Assembly (NCBI RefSeq): GCF_036014175.1 | Contig: NZ_CP107917.1 | Coordinates: 4,464,001 to 4,528,000, forward strand | Length of the DNA: 64,000 nt | Direction: 5' to 3' | Source of the DNA: Streptomyces sp. NBC_00443 | Lineage (GTDB): Bacteria; Actinomycetota; Actinomycetes; Streptomycetales; Streptomycetaceae | Shown: positions 34,233 through 43,131 of the stretch, piece by piece | Position numbering within the stretch: position 1 is the first letter of the stretch | Layout of the letters: every line of letters starts with the position of its first letter | The notes under the pieces: generated by a model | The model's input: the letters and a program-made list of their open reading frames with translations, nothing else | What the model was told of the DNA's origin: nothing | The model's database searches: none | Program-made: the position numbers and the translations under genes

Positions 34233-37200
34233 ATGACGACCGGCCCGGACACCGGCACGCACGAGCCACTGGACACCGGCACGCACGGCCCGCTGGACAC
34301 CGGTGCATACGAGGTACTGCGCGACCGCCTCACCACGCAGGCCGCCGAACTCGCCCACCGCACCGAGGCACTCAACGCCCGCCGCGGCGAGGAGTTCGGC
34401 TCGATGCGGCTGGAACTCGCCGGTACCGAGCGACTGCGTACCGAGCACGCCGTAGCGCCTCGGGACATCGTCGCCGTGGGAGACGTACTGCTCTTCGGCT
34501 ACAACGCCGTCCCGAGCCGTGAGGCGGACACGAGTGTCGGCGATGTCCTGGCCCTGCACGACCGCAATCTTCGACGGCTGCCCGATGATGCCGTGCCCGG
34601 CCTGCTCGACGACCCCGCCTTCGTCCGGGAGTTCGCGGCCCTGCACCGCTACTACCGCCAGGCCCGTCTCCTCCGACTCCGCGGCCTCGACGGCAAGGTG
34701 CTCGCCGTCTTCCAGACCGGCGAGAAGACGGACGACGTCCGCGTCCTGCGCTGGACCCTGTCCGCCGACGGTCGGGCCACGTTCCTGGACGCACGCGGCG
34801 ATCGTGACCACATCCTGCCGCCCTCCCACGACGTCGACTGGACGGCGACCACCCGCGACGACCACGTCCTCGGCCGCCATCCCCACGTCTCCATCGGTGG
34901 CGAGGTGTTCGTCTCCACCGTCGGCGGCACCCTCACCGTCAAGACCGACGACGACACCGAGACCGGTGAAGGCGTCCACACCGAGCCGGTCGACGAGCCG
35001 CTCCAGGCCCTCGCGGACGCGGACATCGCCCACACACGCGTAGGTGCCCTGATCCTGCTGCGCGTGCGCCCCTACAAGGAGGACACCGACCGCCACCTGG
35101 TGTTCAACACCCTCACCAGGGCCGTCGTCCGCCTCGACGACATCGGCAGGGCCTGCCGCCGCCTGCCGGACGACCAGGGCATCGCCTTTCCCGGCGGCTA
35201 CTGCCTGGCCACCGGTAGCCACAAGACGTACGACCTCGACACGGCAGACTTGGAGTTCGAGCGGGAGATCCGCTCACCGAACGGCGAGGACGTGCTGTAC
35301 GCCTTCCACGCGCGCGCCGAGGGCCGCAGCCTGCTCCTGCCGTACAACACGATCCGCAAGGAGATGGCCGCCCCGCTGTCCTGCCATGGCTGGGCGCTCC
35401 TCGACGACGGCGCGCTCGTGGTCCTGCGTGCCGACGGTGACGAGCCACAGCGGGTCCATCCCGCGCAGCTGTGGAACTCCCCGTACGTCTCCGACACCCA
35501 CGCCGCCGCCCAGCCGGTCGGCACCGGCCCGCTGGCCCGCGTCGGCAACGCCGACCTCGTGCGGGGCATCGCCGGCTGCCTGTCCATCACCGGTGCCGTC
35601 GCCGAGACGACACCGACCAGCGAGGTGTACGAGGCGCTGGTGGCCGCCTGCGTCCGGGTGGCGGACACTCACCACTGGCTGGCCGACCCCGAACTCGGCG
35701 ACCTCCACACCCCGCTGGCACAGGTGCGCGCCACGGCGGAACAGGTCCTGGCCGAGTTCGAGACCGTCCAGGCCCTGACCCGGCAGGCCGCCGACGCGCT
35801 CGCCGAAGCCGCCGAGCGGATCGCCGCGGTCGTACGGCGGCTGCGCGGTGAGGCACCGCGCGCAGCCGCCGCCTGGGTGACCGGGCTGACCGAGCTCCGC
35901 CATGCGCAGGGGCACCTGCTGACGCTCAAGGAGATGCGGTACGCGGACACCGCCCGCATCGACGCACTCGCCTCCGACTCCGAGGCCGATCTGGCCGCGT
36001 TCGGGCAGCGGGCCGTCGCACACCTGGCGCGTGAGGACGCCTTCGCCGGCCACCACGCGGACGTCGAGCGGCTCGTCGCGGACGCCGAGGCCATCGCGAC
36101 CGTCGCCGACACCGCGCCGATGGTGGCCCGTCTCGATGAACTGGCCCAAGGGATGGGTGTGGTGACCGAGGTGGTCGCCGGGCTCGACATCGGTGAGGCC
36201 ACGGTCCGCACGTCCGTACTGGAGCGCATCGCCGAGGTCCTCGGCGGAGTCAACCGGGCTCGTGCCATCCTCGAAACCCGTCGTCGCTCTCTCCTCGACC
36301 AGGAGAGCCGGGCTGGGTTCGCCGCCGAGATCGGGCTGCTGGGCCAAGCCGTAGTCGGGGCCCTCGCGGTGGCCGACAGCCCCGACGCGTGCGACGAGCA
36401 GCTCGCCCGCCTCCTGGTCCAGGTGGAGAGCCTCGAATCCCGGTTCGCCGAGTTCGACGACTTCCTCGACGTCCTCGCGGACCAGCGCGACGAGGTCCAC
36501 GAGGTGTTCTCCGCCCGCAAGCAGACCCTCGCCGACACACGGGCCCGTCACGCCGAACGCCTGGCCGACTCCGCGGCCCGCGTCCTCGGCACCGTGGCCC
36601 GCCGGGCCGCCGCCCTGACGGACGCGGACGCGGTCACCACCTACTTCACCTCCGATCCGATGCCCGTCAAGGTCCGCCGCATCGCCGACGAACTGCGCGA
36701 GCTCGGCGACCAGGTGCGGGCCGAGGAGCTGGACGGCCGCCTCAAGGCCGCCCGGCAAGAGGCACTGCGCGGCCTGCGCGACCGCGCCGACCTGTACTCC
36801 GACGACGGCCGAGCCCTTCGCCTGGGCCACCACCGTTTCGCCGTGAACACCCAGCCCCTCGATCTCACCCTCGTCCCCCACGGCGACGGACTGGCCTTCG
36901 CGGTGACCGGGACCGACTACCGCTCCCCGGTCACCGACCCCGACTTCACCACCACCCGCCCGTACTGGGCCCGCCCCCTGCCCTCGGAGTCGCCCGAGGT
37001 CTACCGCGCGGAGCACCTCGCCGCCCGACTGCTGGACGAACACGGCCCCGAGGCCCTCGCGGAGGCCGACCTGCCCGCCCTCGTGCGACAGGCGGCGGAG
37101 ACGGCGTACGACGAGGGCTACGAACGCGGCGTCCACGACCACGACGCGACCGCGATCCTCACCGCGCTCCTGCGCCTGCACGATGCCGCGGGTCTGCTCC

Positions 37201-39161
37201 GCCACGAGCCCGGCGCCCGTGCCGCGGCCCAGCTGTTCTGGGAACACGCGACGACGGCGGAGGCCCGCGCAGGCTGGACGCGGCGTGCGGTGTCGCTGGC
37301 CCGGGCAAGGGAAACGTTCGGCCTCGCCCCCGCCATCGCCGAGCTGCGGGCGGAACTGGCGGAGGCGATCGGAGGCGAGTGCGCGAGCAGCGCCGCCGCC
37401 TACCTGTTCGAGGAGCTGACCACCGGACCCGACGGCTTCGTCATCAGCGCCGGCACCCGCACGATGCTCGACAAGTTCCGCAGCACCGTGGGCACGTCCG
37501 CCTACGACGACGACCTCACCGCACTCGACGACCTGACCACCCGCAAGCAGCTCGTCGAGGCATGGCTCTCCTCGTACGCCTCCTCCACCGGCTTGGACAT
37601 CACGCCCGGCGAACTGGCCCAGGCGGTGGCGGCCGAGCTCTGCCCGGATCTGGTCCGGTACGAGTCCGACGCGGCGTTGACCGCGACCGTCGAGGGCCTG
37701 CTCGGCGCGCACCCGCGCATCACCGGCCGCACGCTCACCGTCCGCATCGACGAACTCCTCGCCCGTACCCAGCACTTCCGACTGCACGAAGTCCCTGCCC
37801 ACCGTGCCTACCAGCGCCGCCGGACGGCCCTGGTGACCGCCGAGCGCACGCGGATCCGCCTGGACGAGTGCCGGCCGCGTGTGATGTCCGCTTTCGTGCG
37901 GAGCAAGCTCATCGACGAGGTGTATCTCCCCCTCATCGGCGACAGCCTTGCCAAGCAACTCGGCACCACGGGCGAGACCAGGCGCACCGACACCGGTGGT
38001 CTGCTCCTGCTCATCTCCCCGCCCGGCTACGGCAAGACGACCCTCATGGAGTACGTCGCCGACCGGCTCGGCCTGATCCTGGTGAAGGTCAACGGCCCGG
38101 CGCTCGGCCACACCGTTACCTCGCTCGACCCGGCAGAGGCTCCGAACGCCACCGCCCGCCACGAGATCGAGAAGATCAACTTCGCGCTGGAGGCGGGCAA
38201 CAACACCCTCCTGTACCTGGACGACATCCAGCACACCTCCCCGGAGCTGCTGCAGAAGTTCATCCCGCTGTGCGACGCCACACGCCGTGTCGAAGGTGTG
38301 CGGGACGGCGAGCCGCGCACTTATGACCTGCGCGGTAAGCGGTTCGCCGTATGCATGGCAGGCAACCCCTACACCGAGTCCGGCAGCCGCTTCCGCGTGC
38401 CCGACATGCTCGCCAACCGAGCCGACGTCTGGAACCTCGGCGACGTCGTGACGGGCAAGGACGACGCCTTCGCCCTCAGCTTCATCGAGAACGCCCTGAC
38501 GTCGAACCAGGTGCTCGCTCCACTGGCCGGCCGCGAACGCGCCGACCTGGACCTCCTCATCCGCCTGGCCGAGGGTGACGGGTCGTCCCGCGCCGACCGC
38601 CTCACGCACCCGTACGCCCCCGCCGAGCTGGAGCGGATCCTGGCCGTCCTGCGCCATCTGCTCACCGCCCGGCAGACGGTTCTGGCGGTGAACGCGGCCT
38701 ACATCGCCTCGGCGGCCCAGTCGGACACGACCCGCACCGAGCCGCCCTTCCAGCTCCAGGGCTCCTACCGCAACATGAACAAGATCGCCCAGCGCATCCA
38801 GCCCGTCATGAACGACACCGAACTCGCCGCGCTGATCGACGACCACTACACGGCCGAGGCCCAGACCCTCACGACCGGCGCCGAAGCCAACCTGCTCAAG
38901 CTGGCCGAGCTGCGCGGCACACTGACGGCGCAACAGGCGTCGAGGTGGGCAGAAGTGAAGGCAGCCTACGTCCGCTCCCAAGCACTCGGTGGTCCCGAGG
39001 ACGCACCCCTGCCCCGCGCGGTCGCCGCGCTCGGCCTGCTCGCCGACCGGATCGCCGCGATCGAGACGGCGATCAACCGGGCCGCCGACCCGCGCCACTT
39101 GTTGGCGAACTCCCAGGCCCGCCATGCGGCGGAGCGGCAACCGGGAGCGGAGGACCACTGA
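34233..39161 (+). CDS. Giant AAA+ ATPase, DUF3686 / 'DNA repair ATPase' family
   Basis: 1642 aa. The N-terminus carries three LDTGTHxP-like repeats (residues 3-28). Residues 30-450 form a beta-rich domain I associate with DUF3686 (RDIVAVGDVLLFGYNAVPSR, HPHVSIGGEVFVSTVGGTLT). About 460-850 is helical and probably coiled coil, and 880-1230 a mixed region. The AAA+ module has Walker A PPGYGKTTLMEYVADRL near 1263-1271, Walker B TLLYLDDIQHTS near 1327, and sensor-1 FAVCMAGNPYTES near 1370. A helical C-terminus follows. ATG 34233 has GAAAGGGA upstream. Family members are named ATPases involved in DNA repair, without experimental support known to me. The pairing with flotillin suggests a membrane-bound remodelling machine (inference). 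Confidence 0.85.
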   Translation: MTTGPDTGTHEPLDTGTHGPLDTGAYEVLRDRLTTQAAELAHRTEALNARRGEEFGSMRLELAGTERLRTEHAVAPRDIVAVGDVLLFGYNAVPSREADTSVGDVLALHDRNLRRLPDDAVPGLLDDPAFVREFAALHRYYRQARLLRLRGLDGKVLAVFQTGEKTDDVRVLRWTLSADGRATFLDARGDRDHILPPSHDVDWTATTRDDHVLGRHPHVSIGGEVFVSTVGGTLTVKTDDDTETGEGVHTEPVDEPLQALADADIAHTRVGALILLRVRPYKEDTDRHLVFNTLTRAVVRLDDIGRACRRLPDDQGIAFPGGYCLATGSHKTYDLDTADLEFEREIRSPNGEDVLYAFHARAEGRSLLLPYNTIRKEMAAPLSCHGWALLDDGALVVLRADGDEPQRVHPAQLWNSPYVSDTHAAAQPVGTGPLARVGNADLVRGIAGCLSITGAVAETTPTSEVYEALVAACVRVADTHHWLADPELGDLHTPLAQVRATAEQVLAEFETVQALTRQAADALAEAAERIAAVVRRLRGEAPRAAAAWVTGLTELRHAQGHLLTLKEMRYADTARIDALASDSEADLAAFGQRAVAHLAREDAFAGHHADVERLVADAEAIATVADTAPMVARLDELAQGMGVVTEVVAGLDIGEATVRTSVLERIAEVLGGVNRARAILETRRRSLLDQESRAGFAAEIGLLGQAVVGALAVADSPDACDEQLARLLVQVESLESRFAEFDDFLDVLADQRDEVHEVFSARKQTLADTRARHAERLADSAARVLGTVARRAAALTDADAVTTYFTSDPMPVKVRRIADELRELGDQVRAEELDGRLKAARQEALRGLRDRADLYSDDGRALRLGHHRFAVNTQPLDLTLVPHGDGLAFAVTGTDYRSPVTDPDFTTTRPYWARPLPSESPEVYRAEHLAARLLDEHGPEALAEADLPALVRQAAETAYDEGYERGVHDHDATAILTALLRLHDAAGLLRHEPGARAAAQLFWEHATTAEARAGWTRRAVSLARARETFGLAPAIAELRAELAEAIGGECASSAAAYLFEELTTGPDGFVISAGTRTMLDKFRSTVGTSAYDDDLTALDDLTTRKQLVEAWLSSYASSTGLDITPGELAQAVAAELCPDLVRYESDAALTATVEGLLGAHPRITGRTLTVRIDELLARTQHFRLHEVPAHRAYQRRRTALVTAERTRIRLDECRPRVMSAFVRSKLIDEVYLPLIGDSLAKQLGTTGETRRTDTGGLLLLISPPGYGKTTLMEYVADRLGLILVKVNGPALGHTVTSLDPAEAPNATARHEIEKINFALEAGNNTLLYLDDIQHTSPELLQKFIPLCDATRRVEGVRDGEPRTYDLRGKRFAVCMAGNPYTESGSRFRVPDMLANRADVWNLGDVVTGKDDAFALSFIENALTSNQVLAPLAGRERADLDLLIRLAEGDGSSRADRLTHPYAPAELERILAVLRHLLTARQTVLAVNAAYIASAAQSDTTRTEPPFQLQGSYRNMNKIAQRIQPVMNDTELAALIDDHYTAEAQTLTTGAEANLLKLAELRGTLTAQQASRWAEVKAAYVRSQALGGPEDAPLPRAVAALGLLADRIAAIETAINRAADPRHLLANSQARHAAERQPGAEDH

Positions 39162-39409
39162 CATGCGTGCTTTCGGCGGGACCGCTGAGCCCGACGGGCA
39201 TCACGGCGTGCCCGACCAATGGATCGGTCTTGACGCCGCTGCTCGGCGCGGGAACTGGTGATGGACCGGAGCCTCGACGCTCGTTTTCACCAGCGGGACG
39301 TCCCAATGCCGACTTCGAGGAGAGGCTTGCGCTGATCCGCAGGCACTGGTCCAACGCGAACTCTTGATTGACCACCCCGAAGTGGCCCCATGCAGCGGGC
39401 CGCCTCGGC
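39162..39409. other. Intergenic stretch between convergent genes
   Basis: No gene is supported. A 32-codon frame starting at 39163 has no ribosome site and no recognisable product. A weak hairpin, CGGGCA-N8-TGCCCG (39195-39214), follows the ATPase gene and may serve as a terminator. Confidence 0.45.
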
Positions 39410-41376
39410 TCAGGCCCTCCGTCCGGTCCCCTCCGGACCCGCGCCGTGCGCCCCGCCCCGTGGCTGTCGGCCGAGGAGCTCGGCCAGGCCCTGCCGGGTG
39501 GCGGCGAGGACCACCCGGTCACCGGGCCGCAGGACATAGCCCGGGTGGATGTCCCACACGAGCCCAGCAGGCCGATCGGAGTCCTCGTGTGTCGGGGTGG
39601 CGGCGAGGTCGGGGAGCCGGTCGTCCGGGGCGGCGGTGTCCAGGGCGAGGACGCGCCAGCCACCGGCCCGGAACGACTCGGCGACGGTGCGCCCCTCCAG
39701 TTGGGGGTGCCCGGCGACGTTCAGGGCCGCGAAGAGCAGGACGCGGCGTTCGACAGGGATAGCCCCCAGGATCTGGCGGCCCATCATGGCGCCGGCGAAG
39801 GCGGGCGCGGCGAGCGTGGAGACGCTGCGGCTGCGGGTGAGGGCCTGCGGGTGGGCCGCGCGCAACGTGCGGTACACCGCGGTGGCGAAGTCGTCGTCGT
39901 ACAGGCGCAGCGCGACCCGTAGGTCCGGTTTGACGGAGCGTGCGTACAGGGCGGCTTCGAGGTTCGTGGTGTCACTGCTGGTGAGGGCGAGCAGGGCATG
40001 CGCGCGGTGGACCTTGGCGGCTTCCAGGACACCTTCCTGGGTCACGTCGCCCAGGACGGTGGGGACACGGAGGCGGCGGGCAAGAGGCAGGCCGCGTGCC
40101 TCGGGGTCCTCCTCGACGCACACCACCGGGATGTCGAGTTCCCGCAGCCGAGCCAGGACACGGGTGCCGATCTTGCCGAGGCCGAGCAGGACGACATGGC
40201 CGGACAGACCGCGCGGCGGGCGCCGCAGCGCCGAGACCGTACGGAAGGTGCCGAGCCCTTCCAGAACGGCCGCGAGCAGGATGGGGAGCAGCAGCAGTCC
40301 GGCCAGGCCGGACAGGAGTTGGAGTACCTGGCGGGCTGTGGGTTCGCCGATCGCCGGGTCTCCGATCGCGAACAGGTCCAGCAGGGTCAGGTACGCGGCA
40401 TACAGGGGGTGGTCGTCCGTGGTCAGCCAGCTTGCCACGGCAAGGCCCAGAACACTGGCGACGAGCCCGGCCAGCGACCAACGGAGCCGACGCGAGAACA
40501 GGGAGGCGAGCGGAAGCCCCCGCCCTGCCAGACGGCCGGGCGCAAAAGCGGCGCCGGTGTGGGCGACGGCTTCGAGAACCACCGTGCCGCGGCCCGTCGC
40601 GGCGGCGACCGCATCCATGTCGGGCAGCAACGTCGGTCCCTCCTGCCCGCTCGCGTCCGAACCCTCCGCTCCCGCAGGGTCGGTGGTGGTCGACGACAGC
40701 AGGGCGAGCGTGCACAGGCCGGGGTCGGCCACCTCGCCACGACCGGGCGGGGTGCGTTCCACCGCCCGTAACAGCAGCCCGTCGGCCTGGACCACCTTGC
40801 TGGTACCGGCGACCGCGGTGGCCGCCAGCGCCGGCGCCGCCGTGTCCGCGTCCGACAGGACGGTGGTGGAGGTGTCCAGGGCGTCGGGGTCCAGGCCGGG
40901 AGCGGCGAGGACGGCGGCCTGGTCGAGGAGTTCCTCAAGGTGCTGGCCGAGCTTGCGGTTGTAGAGCCTGATCACCAGGCGCAGCCGGGGGTTGAGCCGA
41001 CGGGCGGCGAGGGCCGCGTGGATGTTGGCCGCGTCGTCGTCGTGGACCAGCGCCAGCGCGGCGGCCTCCCGCACACCCGCTTCGACCAGTACCGCCTCCG
41101 TGAGGACGGGCGCTTCGAGCACCCGGGAGCCGCCTCGCCGCCGCCGGGTGCGTCAGCCGTACGGTTCATGGCGGCCTGCATCCGGCCGAGCAGAGCGGAG
41201 GCACGCATCGGGTTCGTGGCGCCGGGGATGTTGGACGTCGGGACGACGAGGGTGACCCGCTCCCGGTACACCGTCGTGAGTTCGGCCGCCAGTCGTTCGG
41301 CGAGCGCATCGTCACCGCACACGATCATGTGTCCCGGCGGAGGAACGCGGGGCGTCGGCTGAGGGAACAGAGCCAT
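39410..41376 (-). pseudogene. Two-RCK-domain channel-like protein, frame broken by one missing base
   Basis: Repaired length about 655 aa. It begins with an NAD-binding RCK/TrkA-N segment (PPPGHMIVCGDDALAERLAA; TLVVPTSNIPGATNPMRASA). Near 41125-41140 (plus strand cgggagccgcctcgccg) one base is missing, and the rest continues in the next frame: LALVHDDDAANIHAALAARR, two transmembrane helices (WSLAGLVASVLGLAVASWLT; QLLSGLAGLLLLPILLAAVL), and a second RCK domain GHVVLLGLGKIGTRVLARLR. Between the helices the pore position reads LLDLFAIGDPAIGEP instead of a TVGYGD filter, so potassium selectivity is doubtful; CASTOR/POLLUX-like channels have comparable changes. ATG 41376 is preferred. Base loss is probably technical. 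Confidence 0.75.
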
Positions 41377-41449
41377 GTCGTCGCAGACCTCCGGTCGAAC
41401 GGACGCGCAGCGGGGGCGCGGGAGCGGGGTTGCCGGGAACAGGACCGGG

Positions 41450-42679
41450 TCAGGCACCCACACCGGCCGTACGCGACGCCGGTGCACCGTCGCCCTCTGG
41501 TACCCCGGCGATGGCCTCGACGTTGAAGAGCCGGGCGATCGGCACGTCGGTCGAGCTGTGCGCGACGATCGAGAAGGCGATGCACACGGCGATGAGCGTG
41601 AACGCCTCCTCCCCTTGCGGGATCCCCGCCTGGAGCACCAGCAGTCCGTACACCACGGAGGCGAAGCCCTTCGGCCCGAACCAGGCCGCCACCAGCTTCT
41701 CCCGGCGGGTGAACCGCGTGCCGAGCAGCGACAGCAACAGGGAGGCCGGGCGGATCAGCGCGATGGCAAGGACCACCGCGACGTAGCCGCCGAAGGACAG
41801 GTCGCCGAACAGCTGCGGCGTCAGCAGCGCGCCGAACACCAGCAGGGCCGCGAACTTGGCCAGCTCCGACAGCGCCTCCCCCAGGGGCTCGAACGCCTCC
41901 TTCGCCTCCGGCGAGCGTGCGGTGAGCACTGCGCCGGCGGAGAAGGCAGCGAGGTAGGGGTTCGCGTGCGTGAGGTGGCACAGGGCGTACAGGGTCACGC
42001 CGATGGCGAGAGGCAGCAGCGGCTGAAGCTTGGGCTCGGCGCCCAGCAGCCGGAACCTCACCAGCTCGTTCACGACGAACGGCAGGACCACACCGAAGAC
42101 CAGCCCGAGGACCAGCTCCAGGGCGATCTTTCCGAGCGACGCCTCGGCGTCGCCGGAGGTCGGCCCGGCCGCCGCGATCAGGATGAGGACGACCGGCAGG
42201 GCGAGCCCGTCGTTGATGCCGCTCTCCACGTTCAGCAACTGGCGCAGCTTTGACGGGACTTCCTTGCGCCCGACGATCGCCGACGCGAACACGGGGTCGG
42301 TCGGCGCGAGGACGGCACCGACCAGGAACGAGGTCGTCCAGTCAAGGCCCACCACGAAGTGCGTGATCAGAGCCATGCCGACGAAAGCGAGCGGCATGCC
42401 GAGCCCGAGGGCACGCGCCGGGTTGCGCCAGTTCTCCCGCAGCTTGGGGAAGGAGACGTGCATGCCGTCGGTGAACAGCACCGCGAACAGCGCCAGGTCC
42501 GCCGTCACGGACACGATCTCGCTGTCCGGGGTGATGTGGATCAGTCCCAGAAATCCGTCGCTGACCAGTGCGCCGCCGACAAGGAAGAGGAAGGACGTCG
42601 AGAGCACGGTCCGGGCCGCGAGACCGGACAGCAGTACCGCGATGAGCAGCGCCACACCGAACACCACAACGAGCACCAT
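41450..42679 (-). CDS. Cation:proton antiporter, CPA1/NhaP family
   Basis: 409 aa with about twelve transmembrane helices. Conserved transport residues: AVLAPTDPVFASAIVG (the TDP unwound helix) and LLNVESGINDGLALPVVLIL (the ND motif in helix 5). ANPYLAAFSAGAVL and WFGPKGFASVVYGLLVLQAG are also typical. It exchanges Na+ or K+ for H+ across the membrane. The upstream region contains the conserved leader blocks shared with nhaA. It precedes the RCK channel-like gene by 73 bases in the same direction, so both may be co-expressed in ion homeostasis. Confidence 0.9.
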   Translation of the reverse strand: MVLVVVFGVALLIAVLLSGLAARTVLSTSFLFLVGGALVSDGFLGLIHITPDSEIVSVTADLALFAVLFTDGMHVSFPKLRENWRNPARALGLGMPLAFVGMALITHFVVGLDWTTSFLVGAVLAPTDPVFASAIVGRKEVPSKLRQLLNVESGINDGLALPVVLILIAAAGPTSGDAEASLGKIALELVLGLVFGVVLPFVVNELVRFRLLGAEPKLQPLLPLAIGVTLYALCHLTHANPYLAAFSAGAVLTARSPEAKEAFEPLGEALSELAKFAALLVFGALLTPQLFGDLSFGGYVAVVLAIALIRPASLLLSLLGTRFTRREKLVAAWFGPKGFASVVYGLLVLQAGIPQGEEAFTLIAVCIAFSIVAHSSTDVPIARLFNVEAIAGVPEGDGAPASRTAGVGA

Positions 42680-42718
42680 GACCTGGACCCCCGATCGACG
42701 AAGAGACTTCTGTCCACA

Positions 42719-42781
42719 CCGCCGACCAGACTTCCCGGCACACCAGTGGGGAGCTTACGCGTGCTTTACGCGTTCCTGACA
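42719..42781 (-). promoter_or_regulatory. Conserved two-block leader upstream of CPA1 antiporter
   Basis: On the minus strand a 5' block TGTCAGGAACGCGTAAA (to about 42765) is followed after about 20 bases by a 3' block spanning 42744-42720, with core GCCGGGAAGTCTGGTCGGC. The same two blocks lie before nhaA at 44550-44476, with a 13-base longer spacer. Conserved blocks with a variable spacer are what a structured leader RNA would show. GCCG/CGGC and CCGG/CTGG can pair inside the 3' block. Could be an ion-responsive riboswitch. Confidence 0.6.
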
Positions 42782-42812
42782 GGTCCTTGACGCGCACTCT
42801 GGGACAGGGATC

Positions 42813-42831
42813 CTTGCCGGATTCCGGCAAG
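42813..42831. promoter_or_regulatory. Inverted repeat CTTGCCGG-N3-CCGGCAAG
   Basis: Perfect 8-bp arms with a 3-base spacer, upstream of the antiporter leader and just downstream of the start region of neighbouring genes. It shares its core TGCCGG-N3-CCGGCA with 31414-31428. Confidence 0.45.
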
Positions 42832-42852
42832 TCGAGGGCAGCCTGCGGGACG

Positions 42853-43113
42853 TCAGCGTTGCGAGCGTCGACCCATGACCTGGGCGACCAGGAGACCGGC
42901 GAGCAGGGCCCACGCCACCACGCCGTAGCCGCCATACGCCCAGCCCGCGGCGCCCACCGCAAGAGCTGTCAGCGAACCGCCCGCCAACGCGACTCTGTCC
43001 GTGACAAAAGCCCACTCCCGTCGTGCGCTGCCGGGGTCTCGCAGCTCCAGCACGGCGGTCTTGATGACCAGGACCGCAGTGACGACCAGCGCTGTGGCCA
43101 GTGAAGGTTCCAC
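42853..43113 (-). CDS. Small membrane protein downstream of nhaA
   Basis: 86 aa starting GTG with GGAGAGG 8 bases upstream. Hydrophobic helices LATALVVTAVLVIKTAV, then LAGGSLTALAVGAAGWAYGG and VVAWALLAGLLVAQVM, with a basic C-terminus. It follows the nhaA stop by 18 bases and is probably in its operon. Not recognised as a family. Confidence 0.65.
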   Translation of the reverse strand: MEPSLATALVVTAVLVIKTAVLELRDPGSARREWAFVTDRVALAGGSLTALAVGAAGWAYGGYGVVAWALLAGLLVAQVMGRRSQR

Positions 43114-43131
43114 GCCCCGCCCCTCTCCGGG

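Noticed and set aside
32097..35222. 1041-codon minus-strand open frame opposite flotillin
   Set aside because: Composition mirrors the coding strand (Leu/Asp/Gly-rich) and there is no ribosome site or motif; the plus strand holds SPFH and coiled-coil sequence.
35274..39164. 1296-codon minus-strand open frame opposite the AAA+ ATPase
   Set aside because: Shadow of the ATPase gene; Walker motifs and normal codon bias are on the plus strand.
39163..39261. 32-codon plus-strand frame after the ATPase gene
   Set aside because: No ribosome site, overlaps a weak terminator hairpin, product unlike any protein I know.
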